Source: Myxococcota bacterium
Lineage (GTDB): Bacteria; Myxococcota_A; UBA796; UBA2385
Length of the DNA stretch: 64,000 bases
Direction of reading: 5' to 3'
Assembly: GCA_023150805.1 (NCBI GenBank)
Contig: JAKLKF010000017.1
Coordinates: 1 to 64,000 of the forward strand
Part shown: one piece after another, positions 1 to 8,038 of the stretch
Position numbering within the stretch: the first letter of the stretch is position 1
How the letters are laid out: each line of letters opens with the position of its first letter
Program-made: the position numbers and the translations under genes
Notes under the pieces: generated by a model
What the model was told of the DNA's origin: nothing
Databases searched by the model: none
The model's input: only the letters and a program-made list of their open reading frames with translations

Positions 1-297
1 GTCGCCCTGCCCGCCGTGCCGGCCCCTCCGGCGGCGCCGGGGCCCGCCGCGGAGCGGGCCGGGGCCCCGCCGGTCCACGTCGCGCCCGTCGACTACTACG
101 CCGCGCTGGAGCAGGGCCGAAGCCACCTGCGCGCGGGTGACCACGACGCCGCCGAGGCGGCCTTCCAGGCCGCCCTCTCCGCCCGGCCCGACGACCGCGT
201 CGCCCGCCAGAACCTGGCCCGGGCCCGCCAGCTCCGCCAGCAGGCCCAGGACCCCTCCTCCGCCCGGGCCGTCGTCGGCCCCAGGAAGGCACCATGA
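1..297 (+). CDS. TPR-like C-terminal tail of a protein cut by the window edge
   Basis: The frame is open to base 1, so this is the 3' end of a longer gene. The visible part is an Ala/Pro-rich linker followed by one to one and a half TPR-type helical hairpins (LRAGDHDAAEAAFQAAL, then RPDDRVARQNLARA) and a basic tail. TPR units are protein-protein scaffolds. Its stop overlaps the start of the next gene by four bases (ATGA at 294-297), so it belongs to the Roadblock/HU/diiron operon and is probably its scaffold. What lies upstream cannot be seen, and a GTG at 16 is unlikely to be the true start. Confidence 0.6.
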   Translation, partial: VALPAVPAPPAAPGPAAERAGAPPVHVAPVDYYAALEQGRSHLRAGDHDAAEAAFQAALSARPDDRVARQNLARARQLRQQAQDPSSARAVVGPRKAP

Positions 298-686
298 GCT
301 TCGGTCTCCAGGAACAGATGAACGGCCTCTTGCGGGAGCAGGTGCGCGAGGCGGGCTACGACGTCGGGCTGGTCTGCACCGACGAGGGCCTGCTGGTGGC
401 TGCCTCCGACGAGGAGGTCGGAGCAGAGGAGCTGGCCGGCGTGGTCAGCCTCTTCGACGACATCGTGCACCGCGCGCGCCGGGACCTGGCCATGGGCCGC
501 ATCGACGAGGTCACCATGCTGGACCCCGACCGCGGCCGGCTGGTGGTCCGGCCCCTGGCGCTGGAGGGCAGCCAGCGCTTCTTCCTGGTGGTCCGCCTGC
601 CGGCGCGCGCCACCTGGCGCCGCACCACCAACCTGCTGGGCCGCCGCCTGGCGGGCCTGCTCACGCCGCTGACCCGCGAGGCCTGA
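294..686 (+). CDS. Roadblock/LC7-domain protein (first of two)
   Basis: 130 aa, the usual length of a stand-alone Roadblock/LC7 protein. The pattern fits the fold: an amphipathic first helix, a beta strand with GLVCTDEGLLVAAS, a helix that includes a divergent FDDIVHRARRDL, then LVVRPL and FFLVVRLPA strands. Family members such as MglB act as dimeric partners or GAPs for small Ras-like GTPases. No GTPase is visible here. The last helix is longer and more basic than in the second Roadblock protein at 2900-3277. The gene overlaps its upstream neighbour by four bases and is one base from the next start, so the genes are likely translationally coupled. The fold assignment is good; the partner is unknown. 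Confidence 0.72.
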   Translation: MSFGLQEQMNGLLREQVREAGYDVGLVCTDEGLLVAASDEEVGAEELAGVVSLFDDIVHRARRDLAMGRIDEVTMLDPDRGRLVVRPLALEGSQRFFLVVRLPARATWRRTTNLLGRRLAGLLTPLTREA

Positions 687-687
687 G

Positions 688-1545
688 ATGTCCACCGCCA
701 CACCTCCGCGGCCGTTGCCGCTGGACCTGGACCTGGGCCTGGACGAGCTGGACCTGGACGAGCTGGTGGCCGCCGGCCTGGTCGAGGAGGAGGCGACGCT
801 GGACGGCCTGCCGCCGGGGCTGGACGCCGACCCCGAGCTGACGCGCCTGTCCCGCCGCATCTCGGGCCAGTACGTCGAGGTGATCGCGACCTGGGCCCAC
901 TCGGCCTTCCGCGGCCACGCGCGCGGCCCCCACCTCGCGCCCGTCCTGGCCGCCCTGCCCGCCCTGCACCGCCTCGCCGAGGCGACCCAGGATCGGCGCA
1001 TGGCCGAGGTCATTGCCGAGCTGGAGGACCTGGCGGGGGGCCCCCACGGCCCGGCGCACCCGCACCAGCGCCTGGTGCCGCGCCTGCGCGACTGGCTGCG
1101 CCGCTTCGCGGACCTGCTCGAGGGCCCGGACGCCCAGCGCCTGCGCGACCTGGTGGAGTTCGACCGGAAGGCCTTTCCCCTGCTCGAGCAGCTCGCGCGG
1201 GTGCGGGGCGTCGGTCCCCGGCGCCTGGAGCGGCTCTACCTGTCGGGCCTGTTCACCGTCGAGTCCCTCTACGGCGCCGACCCCGCCGAGGTCGCCCTGG
1301 TCACGGGCTTCCCCCGCGAGCTGGCCGCCGAGGTGGTCGACGCCGCGGCGCGCTTCGAGCGGCAGTGGCGCGAGCAGGTCGCCGCCGACCTGGTCCACCG
1401 GGCCGCCGAGGTCCGCGCGGTGCTGCGGTGGATCGAGACCTCCGGCCGACAGGACCCGCAGGTGCTGGCCGCCGTGACCGCCACCATCGACGAGCTGGAG
1501 TCCGCCCTGCACGCCGCCGTGCACCACAGCCAGGAGGGAACATGA
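688..1545 (+). CDS. Helix-hairpin-helix protein with acidic Leu/Asp repeat N terminus
   Basis: 285 aa. The N terminus is a striking alternation of Leu and Asp (LDLDLGLDELDLDEL), followed by a helical middle. Residues about 165-215 hold two consecutive helix-hairpin-helix-like motifs (RVRGVGPRRLERLY and VTGFPRELAAEVVDAA), the arrangement of ComEA/RuvA-type HhH pairs that bind DNA backbones without sequence preference. The rest is helical and charged. The start is one base after the Roadblock stop, and the stop overlaps the HU-like start (ATGA, 1542-1545). A DNA-binding role next to an HU-like gene is inference; HhH can also mediate protein contacts. I do not recognise a named family. Confidence 0.65.
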   Translation: MSTATPPRPLPLDLDLGLDELDLDELVAAGLVEEEATLDGLPPGLDADPELTRLSRRISGQYVEVIATWAHSAFRGHARGPHLAPVLAALPALHRLAEATQDRRMAEVIAELEDLAGGPHGPAHPHQRLVPRLRDWLRRFADLLEGPDAQRLRDLVEFDRKAFPLLEQLARVRGVGPRRLERLYLSGLFTVESLYGADPAEVALVTGFPRELAAEVVDAAARFERQWREQVAADLVHRAAEVRAVLRWIETSGRQDPQVLAAVTATIDELESALHAAVHHSQEGT

Positions 1546-2084
1546 ACGGAACCACCCTCATCGACCGCGTCGCCCAGCGCGCGGGCGTGTCCCGCGCCGA
1601 GGTGCGGCGCGTGCTGGGCGCCCTGGAGGAGGTCGCGGCCGAGGCCGTGGCCCAGGGCGATCGGGTCAGCCTGCCCGGGCTGGGCACCCTGGTGGTGCGC
1701 GAGCTGGCGCCCCGCACGATCCGCAACGTCTCCGACATGCGCAAGATGATGGTCGGCCGCCGCCACACCGTGCGCTTCCGCCCGGCCAGCACGCTGAAGG
1801 AAGCCGTGGCCGGCCGCACCTCGCAGGCCTGGCGCCAGCCCGAGCACCAGGCCGCCTGGCGCCTGGCCGAGACCCTGGTCGCCGACCTCGTGCTGTACCA
1901 CGGCACCCACGTCCCCCGGCTGCCCGCGCGCGCCGCCGACGAGACCGTCCACCAGCTCTGCGAGGGCGCCTTCGGCCCGCTCTGGTCGCGGGTGCTCGAG
2001 AGCTACCAGGCCCGCGTCGTCCCCGACGTGCGCGCCGAGCACGACTACCTGGCCGACGCCGCCCGCCACCGCTGGGCCGCCTGA
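1542..2084 (+). CDS. HU/IHF-like DNA-binding protein with C-terminal extension
   Basis: 180 aa, against about 90 for HU or IHF. Residues 1-90 match the family: an N-terminal helical pair (TLIDRVAQRAGVSRAEVRRVL), the conserved turn VSLPGLGTLVVRE, and a basic beta arm with NVSDMRKMMVGRRHTVRFRP where HU has its DNA-bending arm. Residues 95-180 are an extra helical domain (AWRLAETLVADLVLYH onward) not found in HU. The ATG at 1542 is chosen because it overlaps the upstream stop; frames further upstream are shadow coding. Canonical HU bends DNA and organises the nucleoid. Here it is tied to a signalling operon, so a dedicated regulator is plausible but unproven. Confidence 0.75.
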   Translation: MNGTTLIDRVAQRAGVSRAEVRRVLGALEEVAAEAVAQGDRVSLPGLGTLVVRELAPRTIRNVSDMRKMMVGRRHTVRFRPASTLKEAVAGRTSQAWRQPEHQAAWRLAETLVADLVLYHGTHVPRLPARAADETVHQLCEGAFGPLWSRVLESYQARVVPDVRAEHDYLADAARHRWAA

Positions 2085-2108
2085 ACCCGACCTCCCCCGG
2101 AGAAGACC

Positions 2109-2864
2109 ATGGACTCGCTGTTGCTCTACCAGTCCACCGACCACAAGAACGTGCTGCTGCCCGAGTTCGACTCCGGCGAAGCGGTGCCTGCCAACCAGCA
2201 CGTGATCGTGCACGGAAAGGAGGCGATGATTCTCGATCCCGGCGGCCACAAGGTCTACAACCGGGTGCTGCAGGCCACGCTGCGGGAGAGCAAGGGGGCC
2301 AAGCTGGTCCACGTCTTCCTCTCGCACCAGGACCCCGACATCGTCGCCGCCGTCAACGGCTGGCTGATGACCACCGACGCGCACGCCTGGTGCCCCTCGC
2401 TGTGGACCCGCTTCGTGCCGCACTTCGGCCTGGATCGCCTGGTGGCCGACCGCCTGCACGGCGTGCCGGACCAGGGCATGCGCCTGCCCCTGGGCGGCGT
2501 CGACATGATGGTCCTGCCCGGCCACTTCCTGCACAGCCCCGGCAACCTGCACCTGTACGACCCGATCAGCAAGATCCTCTACACCGGGGACCTGGCCGCG
2601 TCGGTCGGCGTGCCCTACCGCGAGGTGCCCGAGATCCACGCCCACCTGCAGGCCATGGAGGGCTTCCACCGCCGCTACATGAGCAGCAGCGCGGCGGTCC
2701 GCGCCTGGGTGCGCATGGTGCGGCCGCTGGACATGGAGGTCATCGCGCCGCAGCACGGAGCCGTCATCCGCGGCCGGCAGAACATCGACATCTTCCTGGA
2801 CTGGCTGGAGCAGCTCCCCTGCGGCATCGACGCGATGCCCGACTGCTTCGTGCTCCCGAGCTGA
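2109..2864 (+). CDS. ODP-type diiron metallo-beta-lactamase-fold protein
   Basis: 251 aa, a stand-alone metallo-beta-lactamase-like domain of the flavodiiron/ODP class. The visible ligand set is H73, D75, D77 (SHQDPDI), H142 (FLHSPGN), D161 (LYTGDLA) and H216 (APQHG), matching the H-x-E-x-D, H147, D166 and H227 positions of flavodiiron proteins. The His that follows the first motif in many of them is Ile78 here. No flavodoxin or rubredoxin domain follows, so it lacks a built-in electron donor. ODP domains bind O2 or NO at a diiron site and often act as sensors. A shine-dalgarno-like ggag precedes the ATG. A second ODP domain, fused to GGDEF, is at 52127-53887. Confidence 0.82.
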   Translation: MDSLLLYQSTDHKNVLLPEFDSGEAVPANQHVIVHGKEAMILDPGGHKVYNRVLQATLRESKGAKLVHVFLSHQDPDIVAAVNGWLMTTDAHAWCPSLWTRFVPHFGLDRLVADRLHGVPDQGMRLPLGGVDMMVLPGHFLHSPGNLHLYDPISKILYTGDLAASVGVPYREVPEIHAHLQAMEGFHRRYMSSSAAVRAWVRMVRPLDMEVIAPQHGAVIRGRQNIDIFLDWLEQLPCGIDAMPDCFVLPS

Positions 2865-2899
2865 GATCCCCCAACCTGTACAGATGAACGGAGAATCAG

Positions 2900-3277
2900 A
2901 TGAGCAACGCTGAAAACCGCGCCCGCCGCATCCAGGACACCCTCGAGAACCTCGTCAACGGCACCCCCGACATCACCGGCTGCGCCCTGGTGTCCGACGA
3001 CGGTCTCATCATCGGGTCGGTGCTCAAGGCCGAGACCGACGAGGAGAGCGTCGGCGGCATGGCCTCCGTGCTGCTCAGCCTGGGCTCCCGCGTGGGCACG
3101 GAGCTGGGCCTGGGCGACCTGGAGCAGGTGCTGATCCGGGGCGAGAAGGCCAACGCGCTGATGGTCGGCGCGGGTGACGGCGCCCTGCTGCTGGTGCTGA
3201 TGGCCCACAAGGCCAAGCTCGGCCTGGTCTTCCTGGACGTGCGCCGCACGGCCAGCGAGCTGGCCACGATCATCTGA
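2900..3277 (+). CDS. Roadblock/LC7-domain protein (second of two)
   Basis: 125 aa, a textbook-length Roadblock/LC7 protein. It has the N-terminal helix (RIQDTLENLVN), the GCALVSDDGLIIGS strand-turn, the SVGGMASVLLSLGSRVGTEL helix, then LEQVLIRGEKANALMVGAG, and a final helix with AKLGLVFLDVRR. It is closer to the MglB/Roadblock consensus than the copy at 294-686. The family forms homodimers that contact small GTPases. It is the last gene of the operon, 35 bases after the diiron gene, preceded by an ACGGAGAA ribosome site. A Roadblock protein coupled to an ODP sensor suggests redox-to-polarity signalling, which is inference. The stop codon sits inside the terminator hairpin at 3274-3295. Confidence 0.88.
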   Translation: MSNAENRARRIQDTLENLVNGTPDITGCALVSDDGLIIGSVLKAETDEESVGGMASVLLSLGSRVGTELGLGDLEQVLIRGEKANALMVGAGDGALLLVLMAHKAKLGLVFLDVRRTASELATII

Positions 3278-3295
3278 CGCGCGGCGGCGCGTCAG
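3274..3295. terminator. Bidirectional terminator-like hairpin made from two stop codons
   Basis: A perfect 9-base-pair stem (CTGACGCGC / GCGCGTCAG) with a GGCG loop. The left arm holds the TGA of the Roadblock gene (3275-3277), and the right arm holds the TGA of the convergent LuxR-type gene (3292-3294 read on the minus strand). There is no U-tract, as is common in high G+C genomes. Confidence 0.6.
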
Positions 3296-3804
3296 CGGGG
3301 GTGGTCGGGCTCGGGGTCCAGCAGGCCCAGGACCAGCGCCCACGCCACCGCCTCGGTCCGGGAGCGGGCGTGCAGCTTCTCGCGCGCCTTCTGCAGGTGG
3401 CTGTGCACCGTCTCCAGGGAGATCCCGCAGATCGTGGCGATCGCCGGATCGGTGTGGCCCTCGGCGGCCAGCAGGAGGAGCTGGCGTTGGCGCGGCGTCA
3501 GCGGCTCGACCGCCTCCGGCGCCAGGGGCAGCAGCTCGATGGTGCAGACGATCTGCTCCCCGGCGCGGCTGCACTGCATGCGCGCCGGTCGGCCCCCCAG
3601 CCAGCCCCGCTCGCCGTGGTCGGGATCCCCACCCTCGAACAGCCGGCGCGCACACACGGGATTGCAGCCCGGGAGGCCGTCCACGCCGGCCATGCCCACC
3701 ACCTCGTGACAGGGGCGGCCGTGACCCAGGCCCAGCAGGGCGTCGGCCCGCGCGCTCTGCGCCACGACGCGCCCGTCGGGGTCGATGATCAGGCTGATCA
3801 ACAC
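3292..3804 (-). CDS. PAS-like / LuxR-type HTH regulator
   Basis: 170 aa. Residues 1-100 look like a small PAS-type sensor (IIDPDGRVVAQSARADALLG, then a Cys-containing loop PGCNPVCARR). Residues 103-165 are a GerE/LuxR helix-turn-helix (LTPRQRQLLLLAAEGHTDPAIATICGIS in part, then TVHSHLQKAREKLHARSR), with the usual spacing of LuxR C-terminal DNA-binding domains. The start is a GTG at 3804, with a strong GGGAGGT site just upstream. It converges on the Roadblock/diiron operon. Three Cys in the sensor part (PCHEVV, GCNPVC) could bind metal or sense redox, but this is speculation. There is no receiver domain. Confidence 0.82.
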   Translation of the reverse strand: MLISLIIDPDGRVVAQSARADALLGLGHGRPCHEVVGMAGVDGLPGCNPVCARRLFEGGDPDHGERGWLGGRPARMQCSRAGEQIVCTIELLPLAPEAVEPLTPRQRQLLLLAAEGHTDPAIATICGISLETVHSHLQKAREKLHARSRTEAVAWALVLGLLDPEPDHPR

Positions 3805-3905
3805 GGGACCTCCCGGGGCGGCGATCGTGTGGGGAATGTAATCGCAGAATCATGAGCTGGAGCCGGCGCACCGCAGACTCCCGGCGATCGAGCGTACAAG
3901 GCCGA

Positions 3906-4778
3906 TCATGGACAGATCTGGACGACCACCTCTCCCTCCGGCAGGGGCCAGGCGGCGTCCTGGGCCGCGACCACCGACGGGATCTCGGGCCCCAGTCCCC
4001 GCGCCGGCGCGCCCAGCGCGAGCGTGCACGAGCCGCACTCCGCCGCCTCGACCCGCAGCGCGAGCACCGGGTGCGGCTGCCCGTCGGAGGGCAGGGCGAC
4101 CCGGTCCATGAAGCCCAGCACGACCAGGCTGGTGGCGGCCCCGTCGGCCACGGTGGTCAGGTCGTAGCCCAGGTCGCGGAGGCCGGGGGGCGCGCTCGTC
4201 ACCGCCGCGGCGGAGGTGCCGGCGGTGGTCGCCGTCACGACCTGGCAGCCCTCCGCCGAGACCGCCAGCGACCAGGCCTCCACCGCCAGCGCCGAGGACG
4301 CGACGGTGACGGTCGCGTCGAAGGGCACCCCCGCCTCGGCCGTGGCCGGTGCCGACAGCGCGACGTCCAGCCCCTGGCAGGCGGTCGGGAGCGCGAGCGC
4401 GGCGTCCCCGCAGTCGTCGGCGTCGGCCGCGCCCGGGTCGAAGAGCCCCTCGCCCAGGGCGACCAGCGCCGCGAAGGCGTCGTCGAGCTGGACGCGGCCG
4501 TCGGGGACCAGGTCGACGGCCGCGGCGCAGGCCGGCGCCACCCCCGCCGCCGCCGCGTGGCGCAGGACCACCACCGGGTCGGCCACGTCGACCACGCCGT
4601 CGCCGTTGGCGTCCCCGGGCTGCGAGACGCGGTCCGCCGCGCGCGGGCAGACCTCGGATGCCGCAGGCGTGGGCGTGCCCCCACCGGCGGGGTCCTTGCC
4701 GCAGGCCAGGACCAGGGGCAGCAGGCCCAGGAGGCGCAGCGTGGCCGCCCGGGCAGGGTCGGTCGAGCGACGTGGCAT
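3906..4778 (-). CDS. Lipoprotein with dockerin-like and cohesin-like modules
   Basis: 290 aa. The lipobox is LLPLVLAC, cleavage before the Cys. Residues about 50-110 hold a dockerin type I-like pair: GDANGDGVVDVADPVVVLRH, a Ca-binding loop plus helix, and a weaker second repeat DLVPDGRVQLDDAFAALVAL. Residues about 130-280 form a beta-rich region (ALSAPATAEAGVPFDATVTV and following), resembling a cohesin or CARDB-type fold. Having both in one short lipoprotein suggests cell-surface docking or self-association; this is inference. The ATG at 4778 gives a clean signal peptide; longer frames upstream run antisense into the next gene. It is divergent from 4834-6549 with 55 bases between. Confidence 0.7.
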   Translation of the reverse strand: MPRRSTDPARAATLRLLGLLPLVLACGKDPAGGGTPTPAASEVCPRAADRVSQPGDANGDGVVDVADPVVVLRHAAAAGVAPACAAAVDLVPDGRVQLDDAFAALVALGEGLFDPGAADADDCGDAALALPTACQGLDVALSAPATAEAGVPFDATVTVASSALAVEAWSLAVSAEGCQVVTATTAGTSAAAVTSAPPGLRDLGYDLTTVADGAATSLVVLGFMDRVALPSDGQPHPVLALRVEAAECGSCTLALGAPARGLGPEIPSVVAAQDAAWPLPEGEVVVQICP

Positions 4779-4833
4779 ACTGGGCACGGCCGGCCTCCCG
4801 CGGGTCCCCGGCAGGCTGGCACGAGGTCCCCCC

Positions 4834-6549
4834 ATGGACAAGCCACGGCAATCCCGGGCGCCCCTCTCCTGGGCGCTGCTCTGCCTGGTGGGCTGTCGCC
4901 CGGCCCTGCCCCCGCCCGAGGGCAGGGAGGCGACGACGCTCGCCCCGACCGCGCCCTCGCCGGCCGGCGGCTGGCGCACCACCCGCGAGGTGGGCCCGGG
5001 GACCGGCGCGCTGGTCGGCAGCGCGGTGCACCTGCCGCCCGCCGTCCGCCGCCCGCCACCGCCCGCCGACCAGGGGCCGGCCACCGTCGTCGGCGCGCTG
5101 CTGCCCACGCTGGCGGGCGCCACCTTCGACCGGACCCGGGGCAAGGGCCTGGCCGCGGCCTGGGCCGCCCTGGACGAGGACCGGAGGGCCCTGGGGCTGG
5201 CGGGCCTGCCGCTGAGCCAGTGGAACAGCAGCACGGCCGGCTGCGAGCTGCCCGGCGTGCGCTCCGCGCTGGAGCACGACGGCGCGACCTGGGAGATCGA
5301 GCTGGACGTGGCCCCCGTGATGTGGCTGACCGAGCGACCGTGGCGCGACCTGGTCGAGCTCTCCCCCGCCTGCGTCGAAGCCCTGCATGCCCACGCCGGC
5401 GACGTCGCCGCCGCGGTCGGGGCGGGCTGCGAGCAGGCCGAGGAGCAGGCCTTCTTCGAGAGCGGCAGCGACTGCCGCGCCTGCCTGGAGGTCGACGGCG
5501 ACCACGCCCGCTGCGTGGACGAGGGCAGCTGCCGCCAGGCGGCGACCCGGCGCGTGGAGTTCGACGGGGCGTGGCGCTCGGTGGTGCGGGCCCAGGCGCT
5601 GCTGTGCGCGCCGGACTTCCTGGGCGACGTGGTCCTGCTCTCCCGCGACCTGCCCGAGGACGACAGCGAGCCGCAGCCCTACGACCACGGCGCCTTCGAC
5701 TTCTGGTGCATCGAGGTCTGGAACAACGCCACCGAGGAGACGACGCTGGCCTGCACCGACGAGAGCGAGGCCGGCACGACCTGGGGCGATGCCCTGGTCA
5801 GCCAGGTCGCGTCGGCCCACCCCCAGGGCGGAGACGAGTCCCGGCACACCGGCCGGCTGTCGGTGCTCGACGCGGTCGAGGTCGAGGGCACCCGCTTCCC
5901 CTACACGGTGATCTTCGACTCGGGGGTGACCGCGCTCTCGGCGCCGCAGGGCAGCGTGCCCGACGCCTGGGGCGTGCACCCGCTGGAGCTGCGCCCGGAC
6001 GGCAGCGACCCGCAGGACCCCACCCACACCATGGCGCGGGAGTACGTGGCCGCGCTGGCGCTCAAGATCGCCTCGACCATCAGCGGCATCCTCGTCCAGC
6101 CCTTCAACCACAACCGCTGCGCCGAGGACGGCTGGACCGGCCCCCACGCCGACGGCAGCTTCGCCTGCGACCAGCCCGGCCCCTGGTCCACCGACGGCTG
6201 GCTCGATGACGCCATGGTGGCCTGGTACGACGACGAGGGGCACATCTACCCGATGCCGCTGTTGACCCTGGTCTCGACCGGCCGCCCCGACCCCGGCCTG
6301 CCCGGTGGGCTGTGCCCCCGCGTGCTCAGCTCGACGACCCTGGCCGACCCGGAGTGGGAGGCCTGCGCCTGGCCCGAGACCTTCACCCCCGACCGGGTCC
6401 GGCTGTGGGACGAGCAGCCGGCCACCGGGGGCGCGCCCTACGCCAGCTTCGACGGCCAGACCTGGCGCTTCGGCCGCGACGCGGGGAGCGGAGACCCGGT
6501 CGTGCTGGGCCTGCTGACCTCGCAGCAGCGCGCCTTCTGCCCCGACTGA
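4834..6549 (+). CDS. Large Cys-rich lipoprotein of unknown function
   Basis: 571 aa with a short lipoprotein signal (LSWALLCLVGC). I do not recognise the family. There are at least 14 Cys residues, many paired in short spans (ESGSDCRACLEVDG, CVDEGSC), suggesting disulfides outside the cytoplasm. A central region is Trp- and Asp-rich, with many segments typical of secreted beta proteins. The ATG at 4834 is the first in frame that gives a signal peptide; the frame stays open upstream only because it is antisense to the dockerin gene. The gene stands alone, convergent with 6562-7968. An outer-membrane location is likely from the lipobox with Arg at +2. Confidence 0.65.
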   Translation: MDKPRQSRAPLSWALLCLVGCRPALPPPEGREATTLAPTAPSPAGGWRTTREVGPGTGALVGSAVHLPPAVRRPPPPADQGPATVVGALLPTLAGATFDRTRGKGLAAAWAALDEDRRALGLAGLPLSQWNSSTAGCELPGVRSALEHDGATWEIELDVAPVMWLTERPWRDLVELSPACVEALHAHAGDVAAAVGAGCEQAEEQAFFESGSDCRACLEVDGDHARCVDEGSCRQAATRRVEFDGAWRSVVRAQALLCAPDFLGDVVLLSRDLPEDDSEPQPYDHGAFDFWCIEVWNNATEETTLACTDESEAGTTWGDALVSQVASAHPQGGDESRHTGRLSVLDAVEVEGTRFPYTVIFDSGVTALSAPQGSVPDAWGVHPLELRPDGSDPQDPTHTMAREYVAALALKIASTISGILVQPFNHNRCAEDGWTGPHADGSFACDQPGPWSTDGWLDDAMVAWYDDEGHIYPMPLLTLVSTGRPDPGLPGGLCPRVLSSTTLADPEWEACAWPETFTPDRVRLWDEQPATGGAPYASFDGQTWRFGRDAGSGDPVVLGLLTSQQRAFCPD

Positions 6550-6561
6550 GCGCCCGGGTCG

Positions 6562-7968
6562 TCAGCCGGCCGGGTGGGGCCGGTACAGCGGGTCGCCCAC
6601 GAAGACCATCATCCAGAGGCCGACCCGGGTGCTCTCGTAGGCGGCCTCCCCGAAGCTGGCGCCCTGGGTGAGGTAGCGGAAGAGCTGGTCGTACTCGGGC
6701 ATGCCCGCCACGTAGGGCTCGTTGACCGCGCCGAAGGTGGCGGTGATGCCGCGGGCCAGGGCGCTCCCGGACCAGGTCCCCTCGGCCCGGATGTCGCAGG
6801 CCGAGCAGGAGTCCAGGTGCCCGCCGATGGCGCCGGGCGCCCAGGTGAAGGCGTCGTTGTAGTGGTAGTAGCTGTACCAGCCCGCGTAGTAGAGGGCGTC
6901 GGGGCAGGTCAGCGGGGCGGGCTTCGTGCCGAACTCCGCCTCGTTGCCGTCCCAGACCACCGGGTAGGCGCCCAGGTCCTCGAACAGGGTGCGGGTGCCC
7001 CACATGTTCCACTCGCCGGACTCGTAGGACCCGAACTCGTCGGTGGCCGGCGGCGTGTCGCCGTAGCGGCCGTCGACGTAGACCGTGCCGTCCAGGGCCC
7101 CGGCCTGGGCCAGGGCCATCGCCTGGGCGGTGCGCTCGACCAGGGCCAGGGCCCCCTCGACGCCCGCGCCGTCGATGCGCGCGACCAGGTAGTAGGGCGC
7201 CTCCTCCTGGTCCCGCCACTGGCCGAAGGGCAGCCAGGGGTCGTACTCCCCGGCCAGGCTGTCGCCCTGCTGCCACAGCGGGTTGTAGATCGCCTCACCG
7301 TAGTCCTGGCCGGCCGCCCCGTAGACCATCAGGGCGTCCAGGCTGACCGTCGCCTTGCCGCCGCCGGCGATGTCGTCGATGCGGTCGCTGACCTTGTAGG
7401 GCACGCCGTAGACGGGCACGACGTAGTGGATCCGCGGCCCCACGGCGTCGACGCAGGCCTGCAGCGCGTCGAGGAAGGCCGGCAGGTCCGCCCCCGCGAG
7501 CGTCGTGTCCTGCTCGCTGGCGATGGCGCAGCGCTGCGCGTCGGGCAGGCCGTGCAGGGTGGCGTAGGCCAGGGCGACCTCCTCGCTGCCGTCGACCACC
7601 GGGTTGTAGACGACCAGCGCCCGGTCGGCGTCCTCCCAGCCCACGGTGGCGCTGGCCTTGCGCTGCTCGACGGGGCAGCCCTCCAGGGCCGCGTCCACCC
7701 GGACCTCGACCGCCTCGTCCACGTGAGGCGCCAGGTCGCCGGGCACCAGCCAGGCGCCGTCCACCACCTCGCCCTCGTCGACGGCCCAGGTCAGCACGGC
7801 GTCGGGGTGGGCCGCGATCGACAGCGGCACCTCGTCTCCGGGCCGCACCCGCTCCGGCAGGACCAGCTCCCCCTGGAAGGGTGCGCAGGTCGGCGCGGGC
7901 ATGGTCCCGGAGTCGTCGAGCAGGGGGTCGGAGCCACAGGCCAGGAGGAGCAGGAGCGGGGTCACCAT
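6562..7968 (-). CDS. TIGR03790-like exported lipoprotein
   Basis: 468 aa, start at the ATG at 7968, where the lipobox LLLLLAC begins. After a beta domain (about 30-120), the segment DRALVVYNPVVDGSEEVALAYA, then RIHYVVPVYGVPYKV, and later GTVYVDGRYGD and YYAGWYSYYHYN, follow the order seen in TIGR03790 proteins. These are large exported proteins of planctomycetes, myxobacteria and cyanobacteria with no known activity. Two Cys in CSACDIR may form a disulfide. It lies 70 bases downstream of a sulfatase in the same direction, so it may be cotranscribed, although a palindrome sits between them. A weak GATGAT box lies six bases before the ATG. Confidence 0.7.
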   Translation of the reverse strand: MVTPLLLLLACGSDPLLDDSGTMPAPTCAPFQGELVLPERVRPGDEVPLSIAAHPDAVLTWAVDEGEVVDGAWLVPGDLAPHVDEAVEVRVDAALEGCPVEQRKASATVGWEDADRALVVYNPVVDGSEEVALAYATLHGLPDAQRCAIASEQDTTLAGADLPAFLDALQACVDAVGPRIHYVVPVYGVPYKVSDRIDDIAGGGKATVSLDALMVYGAAGQDYGEAIYNPLWQQGDSLAGEYDPWLPFGQWRDQEEAPYYLVARIDGAGVEGALALVERTAQAMALAQAGALDGTVYVDGRYGDTPPATDEFGSYESGEWNMWGTRTLFEDLGAYPVVWDGNEAEFGTKPAPLTCPDALYYAGWYSYYHYNDAFTWAPGAIGGHLDSCSACDIRAEGTWSGSALARGITATFGAVNEPYVAGMPEYDQLFRYLTQGASFGEAAYESTRVGLWMMVFVGDPLYRPHPAG

Positions 7969-7984
7969 GGCGCGATCATCGCAC

Positions 7985-8002
7985 CGGCGGAGCGCTCCGC
8001 CG
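7985..8002. terminator. 18-base perfect palindrome after the sulfatase gene
   Basis: A G+C-rich perfect palindrome between the sulfatase stop (8039) and the TIGR03790-like start (7968). It could act as a hairpin that attenuates read-through, or as an operator of dyad symmetry for the downstream gene. There is no U-tract. Confidence 0.3.
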
Positions 8003-8038
8003 ACGAGCGCGGGAGCCGCGCGGCCGCGACGCACCCGG

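Noticed and set aside
96..1013. Minus-strand open frame opposite the Roadblock and HhH genes
   Set aside because: Product is Arg/Ser-rich and low complexity; the plus-strand genes are overlapping and well formed.
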